Shown: in pieces, positions 57,877 to 64,000 of the stretch
Numbering within the stretch: the first letter of the stretch is position 1
How the letters are laid out: each line of letters starts with the position of its first letter
Source of the DNA: CAWDYA01 sp963806495
GTDB lineage: Bacteria > Acidobacteriota > Polarisedimenticolia > JACPZX01 > DASXTC01
Reading direction: 5' to 3'
NCBI GenBank assembly: GCA_963806495.1
Contig: CAWDYA010000011.1
Location: 1 to 64,000 of the forward strand
Length of the DNA stretch: 64,000 nt
Position numbers and translations under genes: made by a program
Notes under the pieces: generated by a model
Told to the model about the DNA's origin: nothing
The model's database searches: none
The model's input: only the letters and a program-made list of their open reading frames with translations

Positions 57877-58848
57877 ATGATGACCGGCATGTGGCTTCCG
57901 ATTGTTGCCGGTTTATTGATCCTGGCGGGCACCATGACCGACGGCGCGGGCCGTACGGTACGGGTTCCGGAGCACCCGAAGCGGATCGTGTCCCTGGCCC
58001 CGTCGGTCACCGAGATCCTCTTTGCTCTCGGCGCCGGGGACCGCGTGGTGGGTGTGACCGATTACTGCGACTACCCCGCGGAGGCGCGCACGCGGACTCG
58101 AATCGGCGGCCTCATCAACCCCGATCTCGAGAGGATCGTCAGCCTGCATCCCGACCTGGTGATCGCGAGCACCTCGGGCAATTATCGCGACGACACCGAG
58201 CGGATCGAGAGGATCGGGACCCCGGTGTACGCCATCGACACACCCACCGTGGAAGCCATCCTGCGATCGATCGAGCAGGTAGGCACGCTGGTCGACCGGC
58301 GCGAACGGGCCGCCGCGCTTGTGAGCGAATTGCGAAAGCGGATCGATGCGGTGCGTGAGGCGGCCGCCGGCCGGCCACGGGTGCGGGCCCTGTTCGTCAT
58401 CGAGCCCCAGCCGCTGATCGTCCCCGGGGCGACGACGTTCGTCGGCGAAGCGCTGTCCCTCGCAGGTGCGGACCTGGCCGGAGCCTCGTCGTCGGGTTGG
58501 TCGCAGATCGACATGGAGCAGGTGATCGATCTGCGCCCGGAGGTGATCTTCACCACCGAGGCGAACCGCTCCTGGTCCGAAGGGCTTGCCTCGTCACGTG
58601 AGTGGATGCTGGTGCCCGCGGTGCCGGCGGGACGGGTGTACGTCGTCTCGGATGCGATACAGCACCCGGGGCCGCGTCTCATCGCCGGGATGGAGGAGGT
58701 TTCCGGAATCCTCGACCGGCTGTCGGAGAAGAGGGACCTGGGAGGGGGGGCCGGACCTACCGCCGTGCCTCCCCCTCCGTTCCCCCCCCTTGCACCCGGT
58801 GCCGGGAGCCCGTCTCGCTGTGGCAACTGTCCGGCAGGTGCGTCCTGA
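57877..58848 (+). CDS. Cobalamin ABC transporter substrate-binding protein (BtuF-like)
   Basis: A 323-residue class III binding protein: signal-like start (MWLPIVAGLLILAG), then VRVPEHPKRIVSLAPSVTEILFALGAGDRVVGVTD, typical of BtuF, then DLVIASTSGNY and the second lobe VRALFVIEPQPLIVPGATTFVGE. The last 35 residues are Pro/Gly-rich with two Cys and may be a non-conserved tail. It likely binds vitamin B12 or an iron chelate; no permease or ATPase is adjacent. CobO and a B12-dependent radical SAM enzyme elsewhere in the window support the cobalamin reading. Confidence 0.8.
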   Translation: MMTGMWLPIVAGLLILAGTMTDGAGRTVRVPEHPKRIVSLAPSVTEILFALGAGDRVVGVTDYCDYPAEARTRTRIGGLINPDLERIVSLHPDLVIASTSGNYRDDTERIERIGTPVYAIDTPTVEAILRSIEQVGTLVDRRERAAALVSELRKRIDAVREAAAGRPRVRALFVIEPQPLIVPGATTFVGEALSLAGADLAGASSSGWSQIDMEQVIDLRPEVIFTTEANRSWSEGLASSREWMLVPAVPAGRVYVVSDAIQHPGPRLIAGMEEVSGILDRLSEKRDLGGGAGPTAVPPPPFPPLAPGAGSPSRCGNCPAGAS

Positions 58849-58922
58849 ATATACCGGCAGAGCCGCCGACGGCCACATGAAAAGTCACGCCAGGCGTGGG
58901 TTTGAGACGAAACGGCCGAGGG

Positions 58923-59531
58923 TCAGGAGTAGCGTCTCAGGAGGCCGACCACCACGCCCTGCACGTCGACGCTCGACGCGCGCACGGTGATGGGGCTCAT
59001 CGTGGGATTGGAGGGCTGGAGCCGGACCTTCTCCCCCTGCCGGTAGAGGCGCTTCAGCGTCGCCTCCTGCCCCTCGAGGAGCGCGACCACCACGTCGCCG
59101 TCGGCCACGCGCGCGCGCTTCTCCACGATGACGAAGTCGCCGTCGCGTATCCCTTCGTCAATCATCGAGTCGCCCCGCACCTGAAGGACGAAGGTCTCCC
59201 CCCCGCGGCCGACGAGTGTCTCCGGCACGGCGATCATCTCCCGCTGCTCGATAGCCTCGATCGGCCGGCCCGCGGAGACGTAACCGGCGAGCGGGAGCCG
59301 GATCGCCCGGACGCCGGTGGCGGCGGGCGTCAGCTCGAGGGATCGGTTCGCGTTCCAGGACTTTCGAACGAGCCCCTTGCGTCGCAGATTGTCGACGTGC
59401 TTGTGCACCGTGGCGGGCGATCGCAGGCCGAAGTGGTCCCCGATCTCCATGAGGCTCGGGGCGTACCCCTTCTCGTCGAGAAACCGGGTGATGAAGTCGA
59501 GAATCTGCTTCTGTCGTTTGGTCAGTACCAT
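58923..59531 (-). CDS. lexA: LexA repressor
   Basis: The 202-residue protein has an N-terminal winged helix-turn-helix (RQKQILDFITRFLDEKGYAP, then FGLRSPATVHKHVDNLRRKG). The Ala82-Gly83 cleavage site and the catalytic pair Ser122 (RGDSMID) and Lys160 (EATLKR) are present. It represses SOS genes until RecA filaments trigger self-cleavage. The start at 59531 has no Shine-Dalgarno, and TACCAT sits six bases upstream, so the mRNA should be leaderless. The promoter spacer is filled by a direct repeat that may be its own operator. Confidence 0.95.
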   Translation of the reverse strand: MVLTKRQKQILDFITRFLDEKGYAPSLMEIGDHFGLRSPATVHKHVDNLRRKGLVRKSWNANRSLELTPAATGVRAIRLPLAGYVSAGRPIEAIEQREMIAVPETLVGRGGETFVLQVRGDSMIDEGIRDGDFVIVEKRARVADGDVVVALLEGQEATLKRLYRQGEKVRLQPSNPTMSPITVRASSVDVQGVVVGLLRRYS

Positions 59532-59537
59532 GAGAAC

Positions 59538-59596
59538 ATGGTAGGTGAAAGTAAGGTGAATTGCAAGCTTGACGGTCGTCACACTGATGGTATAAA
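59538..59596. promoter_or_regulatory. lexA promoter with GGTGAA direct repeat, and divergent promoter
   Basis: On the minus strand TTGCAA (59566-59561), 17 bases, TACCAT (59543-59538), six bases, then ATG of lexA. The spacer is exactly filled by GGTGAA (59544-59549) and GGTGAA (59555-59560) on the plus strand, repeated with an 11-bp period. On the plus strand TTGACG (59569-59574), 16 bases, TATAAA (59591-59596) drives the membrane protein at 59634. Confidence 0.7.
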
Positions 59597-59633
59597 ACCA
59601 ATTCCCCCCCTGCCCGGCACATGGAGGTTCTCC

Positions 59634-60236
59634 GTGTCCGGTGCCCAGCCCCGGGTCCGTCTCCGCAGGAAGCGGAACCATGGACCTCGCGTCGACCCAT
59701 ACGTGGTCTGTCTCGCGAGCGTCGGCGCCGTCTGCTTCGTCGCCGCGGTGATCTGTCTGTTCGCGCAGCCCCGCTGGAACACGCAGGTGCTCGCACTGCC
59801 TCTCGGAGCGTACCTGATGGGAGGGCTCGGCGGACTGGTGACCATCGCGACATCGCCCGGACGCGCGCGCAGGGTGCATGCGCGGACGCCCGGCCGGCTG
59901 GCGGCGCTCACGGCCTATCGCCTGCTGAGCGCGTGCGTGCTGGGCGGCCTCGGTTACGCCGCCATCTCGGCGGCCGCTTCCGCTTCGCGGATGGCGGTTC
60001 CCGGCTGGCTGCCCGGATTGGGCGCGCTGGCCTGCGGGGTGCTGGAGCTGGCGCTCAACGACCAGGTGCTGCGGTCGCTCGCTTCGGCTGGGCCGGGAGG
60101 AGCCTCGGACTCCCCTCTCAGATCCCCCGCGATCCAGGCTTCCTTGAAGGCCGCCACAACGCGCGGATCGAACACCACGCCGCTCAGCTCGTTGATCCGC
60201 GCCACGGCGGCGTCCATCCTCATCGCCCGCTGGTAG
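59634..60236 (+). CDS. Membrane protein of unknown function, long antisense overlap
   Basis: GTG 59634 follows GGAGG by six bases and a promoter at 59569. The 200-residue protein has four likely membrane helices in its first 135 residues (for example VVCLASVGAVCFVAAVICLFA-like and LLSACVLGGLGYAAI). The C-terminal third is Ser/Ala/Thr-rich and lies antisense to the end of the HD-GYP gene, overlapping 283 bases. Either the tail is real or a nearer stop was lost. No family is recognised. Confidence 0.6.
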   Translation: MSGAQPRVRLRRKRNHGPRVDPYVVCLASVGAVCFVAAVICLFAQPRWNTQVLALPLGAYLMGGLGGLVTIATSPGRARRVHARTPGRLAALTAYRLLSACVLGGLGYAAISAAASASRMAVPGWLPGLGALACGVLELALNDQVLRSLASAGPGGASDSPLRSPAIQASLKAATTRGSNTTPLSSLIRATAASILIARW

Positions 60237-61873
60237 GGCCTGTTGGTCGTCATCGCGTCGAACGTGTCCGCCACCTGGACGATCCGCGCGATCATCGGGA
60301 TCTGCTCCCCCTTCAGGTTGTCGGGGTAGCCGCCGCCGCTCCACCGTTCGTGATGGTTGCGCATGGCGGGGACGATGTCCTTCATCTGCGGCATCTCGCT
60401 CAGAATGTGCGCCCCCTTGAGCGGGTGCCGCTTCATGATCTCGAACTCCTTGTCCGACAGGGAGGCGGGCTTGCGCAGGATGGCGTCCTCGATGCCTATC
60501 TTGCCCACGTCGTGCAGCAGGGCCCCGACCGTCACGTTGCGCAGCTCCTGGCGCGAGAGGCCCAGCCGCCTCGCGATCGCCACCGAGTAGCGGTGAACCC
60601 GGTCCGAGTGGCCGCGCGTGTAGGGGTCCTTCTCGTCGATGGCCGCGGCGAGGGCTTTGATGGTACCCATGAAGAGCTGGTTGTTCTCTTCGGCGACCTG
60701 CTTGATCTTCTCGATGTGGTTGCGGATCTCCTCGGTCATGAAGTTGAACGTCTCGGCGAGCTCGCCGATCTCGTTGCGGGCGCGGACGTCCGCACGCGTT
60801 GTGAAATCGCCCCCGGCGATGCGCCGGGTCCGGTCGACGAGGACCTTGAGCGGGCGCGTGATCGCGCCGGCGAAGACCAGCGCCGCGATCACCGCCAGCC
60901 CGACCGCGAACAGCGCCCACTGGTAGACGCTCTTGCGCATCTCGGCCACGGAGGCGTAGGCGAGGTTGCGATCCACGAGGACGAAGATGCCCCATCCCCT
61001 CTCGGTAGCCGCGCGGGCTCCAAGCAGCTCCTTGAGCTTCATGCCGCGGGGCGCCTCGAACGGGATGATCTCGATGACCCCCGCCCCGTCGGCGAGGAAC
61101 CTCGAGACGATCTCGAGCCGCCGGTAGCCGTCTCCCTTCCGCAGCGCATCCGGCATGCCCGCGGAGGCGAACAGGGCCCCCGTGTCGTCCAGGGCGAAGG
61201 TGATGTAGTGCGCACCGAGCGAGGCGACGCTGCGATCCCAGGCCCCCGAGAGGCCGACCACGGCGGCGAGCACGCCGCGGACTTCTCCCCGCGCCCGCAC
61301 GGGCACCGCCATGACCGCGTACGGCCCGGCCCCGGGCACGTCGGCGCCGCCCTCGGGCGCTCCGACGGGGCGTCCCACGAAGCGCTCGCCCCCCATCGCC
61401 GTGGCGAACGCCTCGAACAGCGAGGTCGACAGGTCCTTTCGCAGCACCAGGGCCCTGTCGCCGACCTCCAGGACGGTCCCCTCCCGCGACGTGTACCGCA
61501 GCAACGCGAGGTCGCCGGTCATGTAGGGCTCCAGCAGGGCGTCGCCGCGCAGCGGATCGTTCATGTGGGAGCGTTCGATCTGGCTCTCCAGGTAGTGCGC
61601 CGTGGCCTGGAGCTGGTGGTGCGCGCCGGTGACGGCCGCATTGAAGTCCTGGACGATCGCCGAGGCGACCTCGAGCTGGTACTCCCGGCTGGTGGACTCG
61701 AGACTCTCCCGGTTGATGTCGATCAGCTTGTATGCGGTCAGGAACAGCGGGACGAGCGCCGTCAGCAGCAGGACCGCGAGCAGGGTCCAGAGCAGCCCCA
61801 CCCGCCGCGGGACGGCCTTGAGGAAGCCGGCGTGCAGGGAGCCATCGCGGGGTTCGGGACGCTCATCCGGCAT
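59954..61873 (-). CDS. Membrane-bound HD-GYP phosphodiesterase with Cache and HAMP domains
   Basis: A 639-residue sensor enzyme: a membrane helix (about residues 27-50), a periplasmic dCache-like sensing region, a second helix (about 322-342) and a HAMP segment (ITRPLKVLVDRTRRIAGGDF). The HD-GYP domain follows: IDEKDPYTRGHSDRVHRYSV, LLHDVGKIGI and HHERWSGGGYPDNL. It should hydrolyse c-di-GMP in response to an external signal. The last 60 residues are low-complexity, where the gene overlaps the opposite-strand membrane protein. It overlaps the cysteine desulfurase end by eleven bases. Confidence 0.92.
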   Translation of the reverse strand: MPDERPEPRDGSLHAGFLKAVPRRVGLLWTLLAVLLLTALVPLFLTAYKLIDINRESLESTSREYQLEVASAIVQDFNAAVTGAHHQLQATAHYLESQIERSHMNDPLRGDALLEPYMTGDLALLRYTSREGTVLEVGDRALVLRKDLSTSLFEAFATAMGGERFVGRPVGAPEGGADVPGAGPYAVMAVPVRARGEVRGVLAAVVGLSGAWDRSVASLGAHYITFALDDTGALFASAGMPDALRKGDGYRRLEIVSRFLADGAGVIEIIPFEAPRGMKLKELLGARAATERGWGIFVLVDRNLAYASVAEMRKSVYQWALFAVGLAVIAALVFAGAITRPLKVLVDRTRRIAGGDFTTRADVRARNEIGELAETFNFMTEEIRNHIEKIKQVAEENNQLFMGTIKALAAAIDEKDPYTRGHSDRVHRYSVAIARRLGLSRQELRNVTVGALLHDVGKIGIEDAILRKPASLSDKEFEIMKRHPLKGAHILSEMPQMKDIVPAMRNHHERWSGGGYPDNLKGEQIPMIARIVQVADTFDAMTTNRPYQRAMRMDAAVARINELSGVVFDPRVVAAFKEAWIAGDLRGESEAPPGPAEASDRSTWSLSASSSTPQASAPNPGSQPGTAIREAEAAAEMAA

Positions 61874-63020
61874 GCGACATCGCCCTCTGCCTTCTCACCG
61901 CATCCTCGAGACGGTCGACCACCTCGTCGATCTCCTCCTCCGTGGTGATCCGGCCGAAGCCGAACCGCACCGCGGAATGCGCCCGTTCGTCCGTGGCGCC
62001 GAGCGCTTTCATCACGTAGGAGGGCTCGCGCGACTCGTTGGCGCAGGCCGAGCCGCTCGAGACGGCCACCGACCGCAACGCGGCGATCAGCCCTTCCGCC
62101 TCGACGTGCTCGAACGAGAGGTTCACGTTGTTGGGAAGACGCCTGACGGGATGCCCGTTGAGGGTGACGCCGTCGATCCGCCCCCGGACCCTCTCGAGGA
62201 AGCGCGCGGACAGCGCCTTCAGCCGCCCGGCCTCGGCATCGAGATCCTGACGCGCCAGGTCGCAGGCCTCACCGAATCCGACGATCCCCGGGGTGTTGTA
62301 GGTGCCTGCGCGGCGGCCCTTCTCCTGCCCTCCACCGCTGTGCAGCGGGACAATCCGGCGCCGGCGGCGGACGTACAGCGCGCCGATTCCCTTGGGCCCG
62401 TAGAGCTTGTGGGCCGAACAGGCCAGCAGGTCGGCGCCGATCGCGTCCACCGGCACCGGCAGCCTGCCGACCGTCTGCGTGGCGTCGACATGGAACGGGA
62501 CACCGGCCTCGCGCGCGATGGCACCGATCTCCTCGACCGGCTGGATGGTCCCGACCTCGCTGTTGGCATGCATGACGCTTATCAGGATGGTGTCCTCGCG
62601 CAGCGCCTTCTTCACGTCGGCCGGGTCCACCATCGCCTCGGAGTCGACCGGCAGGCGTGTGACCTCGAACCCCTGGCCCTCGAGGAACCGGCACGATTCG
62701 AGCACCGCGCGGTGCTCGATGCTCGTGGTGATGATGTGCCGCCCCCGCCCGGCAGCCCAGGCGACCCCCTTGATGGCGGTGTTGTCCGACTCGGTCGCCC
62801 CGCTCGTGAAGACGATCTCGGCCTGCCCGGCCCCGATCAGTCGCGCCACCTGGCCGCGCGCCCGGTCCACAGCGGCGGCCGCCCTCAACCCGTAGGCGTG
62901 CGACGTGCTGGACGCATTGCCGAAATGCTCCGTCAGGTAAGGCATCATGGCCGCCAGGGCCCGCGGGTCGAGCGGGGTCGTGGCGTTATGATCCATGTAA
63001 ATGAATTTCGTCTCAGACAC
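61863..63020 (-). CDS. Cysteine desulfurase (IscS/NifS family)
   Basis: The 385-residue PLP enzyme has MDHNATTPLDPRALAAM at the start, GATESDNTAIKGV, SIEHRAVLESC, cofactor Lys205 in CSAHKLYGPKGIG, and the sulfur-carrying Cys in SSGSACANESREPSYV. It supplies sulfur for Fe-S clusters or other thio-cofactors. The GTG start follows GGGAGGTGG. No scaffold gene is adjacent; the A-type carrier is at 19992. Confidence 0.93.
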   Translation of the reverse strand: MSETKFIYMDHNATTPLDPRALAAMMPYLTEHFGNASSTSHAYGLRAAAAVDRARGQVARLIGAGQAEIVFTSGATESDNTAIKGVAWAAGRGRHIITTSIEHRAVLESCRFLEGQGFEVTRLPVDSEAMVDPADVKKALREDTILISVMHANSEVGTIQPVEEIGAIAREAGVPFHVDATQTVGRLPVPVDAIGADLLACSAHKLYGPKGIGALYVRRRRRIVPLHSGGGQEKGRRAGTYNTPGIVGFGEACDLARQDLDAEAGRLKALSARFLERVRGRIDGVTLNGHPVRRLPNNVNLSFEHVEAEGLIAALRSVAVSSGSACANESREPSYVMKALGATDERAHSAVRFGFGRITTEEEIDEVVDRLEDAVRRQRAMSHAG

Positions 63021-63053
63021 TTGCGCCCACCTCCCGGTTGAGGGACAGCGGCA

Positions 63054-63081
63054 ATTATATGTCCGCGGGAGAGAGGGTCAA
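63054..63081 (-). promoter_or_regulatory. Promoter of the cysteine desulfurase
   Basis: On the minus strand TTGACC (63081-63076), 16 bases, TATAAT (63059-63054), with a leader of about 30 bases before the GTG at 63020. Confidence 0.65.
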
Positions 63082-63087
63082 AGGCGG

Positions 63088-64000
63088 TCAGGGGTTCCAT
63101 TTGCGGGCACAGGAGCCAGCATTGCCCGCGGCTGCGGCCTTGAGGAGCTCGTCGGCGGTCGCCTCCGGGTCCTCGAGCAGGTCGATGAACGCCTTGACGC
63201 ACTCGGGGTTGAACTGCGTCCCCATCCCCCCCGTGAGCTGCCCGAAGGCGAACTCGAGCGTCTGCATGCGGCGATAGGGGCGATTGGAGGTCATGGCGTC
63301 GAACGCATCGGCCGCCGCCGCGATCCAGACCGGCAGAGGCAGCTCGGCGCCCCCGACCCTGTCGGGATAGCCGCATCCGTTGAACCACTCGTGGTGGTGG
63401 CGCACGATCGGGATGTACCGGTGGAACGACTTGAGCGGCTGCAGGATCTGGGCGCCGGTGACCGGGTGTGTCTTGACCAGTGCGAACTCGGACTCGGTGA
63501 GGGCTCCCGGCTTGTTGAGAATCCTCTCCGGCATGCCGATCTTGCCGATATCGTGCAGCAACGCCACCGATCGGATGTCGTCGACCTCGCTCTCCTTCAG
63601 CCCGATGCGCCGGGCCAGCATGACGGCCCAGCGCGCCACCCGCTCCGAGTGTCCGGCCGTGTAGGCGTCCTTCGCCTCGAGCGCCCGGGCAAGCGACTGC
63701 AGGGTGTCCATGTAGTTGACCTCGATCTGCCGCTTGGCCTCCTCCAGGTCCTTGAGCGTTCCCTGCAGCTCGGCATTGCGCTGCTGGAGATCCTGAAGCA
63801 GCCGCTGGTTGTCCTGACGGAGACGGTACTGTGCCAGCAGGGAGGCGAGCGTGAGCTGGAGATCCTCGGTCTGCCACGGCTTGGAGACGTACTTGTCGAG
63901 CTTCGCGTTGTTGATCGTGTAGAGGGCGGAGTCGACCGCGGAATGACCGGTCAGCAGCACCTTCATGATCTGCGGGAAACGGGAGTTGACGATCTCCAGC
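63088..64000 (-). CDS. HD-GYP response regulator, N-terminus outside window
   Basis: The visible part begins in the second half of a receiver domain (IMKVLLTGHSAVDSALY, then KYVSKPW, with the conserved Thr/Ser and Lys). A coiled-coil linker follows, then an HD-GYP domain: LEAKDAYTAGHSERVARWAV, LLHDIGKIGM and HHHEWFNGCGYPDRV. It is a two-component c-di-GMP phosphodiesterase. The phosphorylated Asp lies beyond the right edge. Confidence 0.9.
   Translation of the reverse strand, partial: LEIVNSRFPQIMKVLLTGHSAVDSALYTINNAKLDKYVSKPWQTEDLQLTLASLLAQYRLRQDNQRLLQDLQQRNAELQGTLKDLEEAKRQIEVNYMDTLQSLARALEAKDAYTAGHSERVARWAVMLARRIGLKESEVDDIRSVALLHDIGKIGMPERILNKPGALTESEFALVKTHPVTGAQILQPLKSFHRYIPIVRHHHEWFNGCGYPDRVGGAELPLPVWIAAAADAFDAMTSNRPYRRMQTLEFAFGQLTGGMGTQFNPECVKAFIDLLEDPEATADELLKAAAAGNAGSCARKWNP

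Noticed and set aside
59621..61948. A 775-codon plus-strand frame over the HD-GYP gene
   Set aside because: No recognisable motifs, while the minus strand encodes complete Cache-HAMP-HD-GYP motifs. Only the separate 59634 frame with a Shine-Dalgarno was kept.

Overview
The window is high-GC chromosomal DNA from a Gram-negative-type bacterium. Evidence for that cell type is an O-antigen-ligase-like protein, lipoproteins, a LysM lytic transglycosylase and HD-GYP/PilZ c-di-GMP proteins. A CRTAC1-type FG-GAP protein, an HNH protein, many TPR/HEAT proteins and an oxidase-assembly operon would fit Acidobacteriota or a similar deep lineage. That placement is an inference, and no rRNA is present to test it. 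Several conserved genes carry one-base frameshifts, so either the assembly has indel errors or some genes are decaying.

1-9158 is the right part of an integrated element; its left end lies outside the window. It holds a broken D12-class adenine methyltransferase, a string of tiny genes with strong Shine-Dalgarno sites (one with an in-frame amber codon), a basic DNA-binding-like protein, unknown ORFs in AT-richer DNA, an AlpA/excisionase-like regulator, a DUF3854-DUF927 primase/helicase-like protein and a multiply frameshifted large serine recombinase. The recombinase reading frame runs into the initiator tRNA gene (9158-9234, minus).

9235-25700 is ordinary chromosome: an HNH protein; the translationally linked phosphohexomutase-enolase-FtsB set; cutA; a trans-sulfuration PLP enzyme with a striking promoter dyad; cobO; a secreted FG-GAP protein with a TPR partner; an A-type Fe-S carrier; a HEAT protein; moaC; and a secreted amidohydrolase.

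25854-30264 is a heme-copper oxidase assembly operon: a cupredoxin-like lipoprotein, ctaA, ctaB, subunit III, an SCO fusion and a DUF420 protein. It is followed by an ABC exporter, a universal-stress/PCP_red fusion coupled to a B12-binding radical SAM enzyme, two glycosyltransferases, a metallo-beta-lactamase-fold/TPR protein, a compact micro-ORF transcription unit, a cyclophilin, fabI, an M16 peptidase and a LysM transglycosylase.

44500-64000 holds recA, tRNA-Phe, an O-antigen-ligase-like protein, a beta-helix surface protein, TPR and small unknown proteins, an MscS channel, a thiolase, a hydrolase, a PilZ/coiled-coil pair, a BtuF-like protein, lexA with a repeat-filled promoter, two HD-GYP proteins and a cysteine desulfurase.

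A recurring regulatory theme is a -10 box (TANNNT) placed 6-8 bases before the start codon. This predicts leaderless mRNAs for cutA, the FG-GAP gene, the A-type carrier, the SCO gene, lexA, moaC, the M16 peptidase and others.
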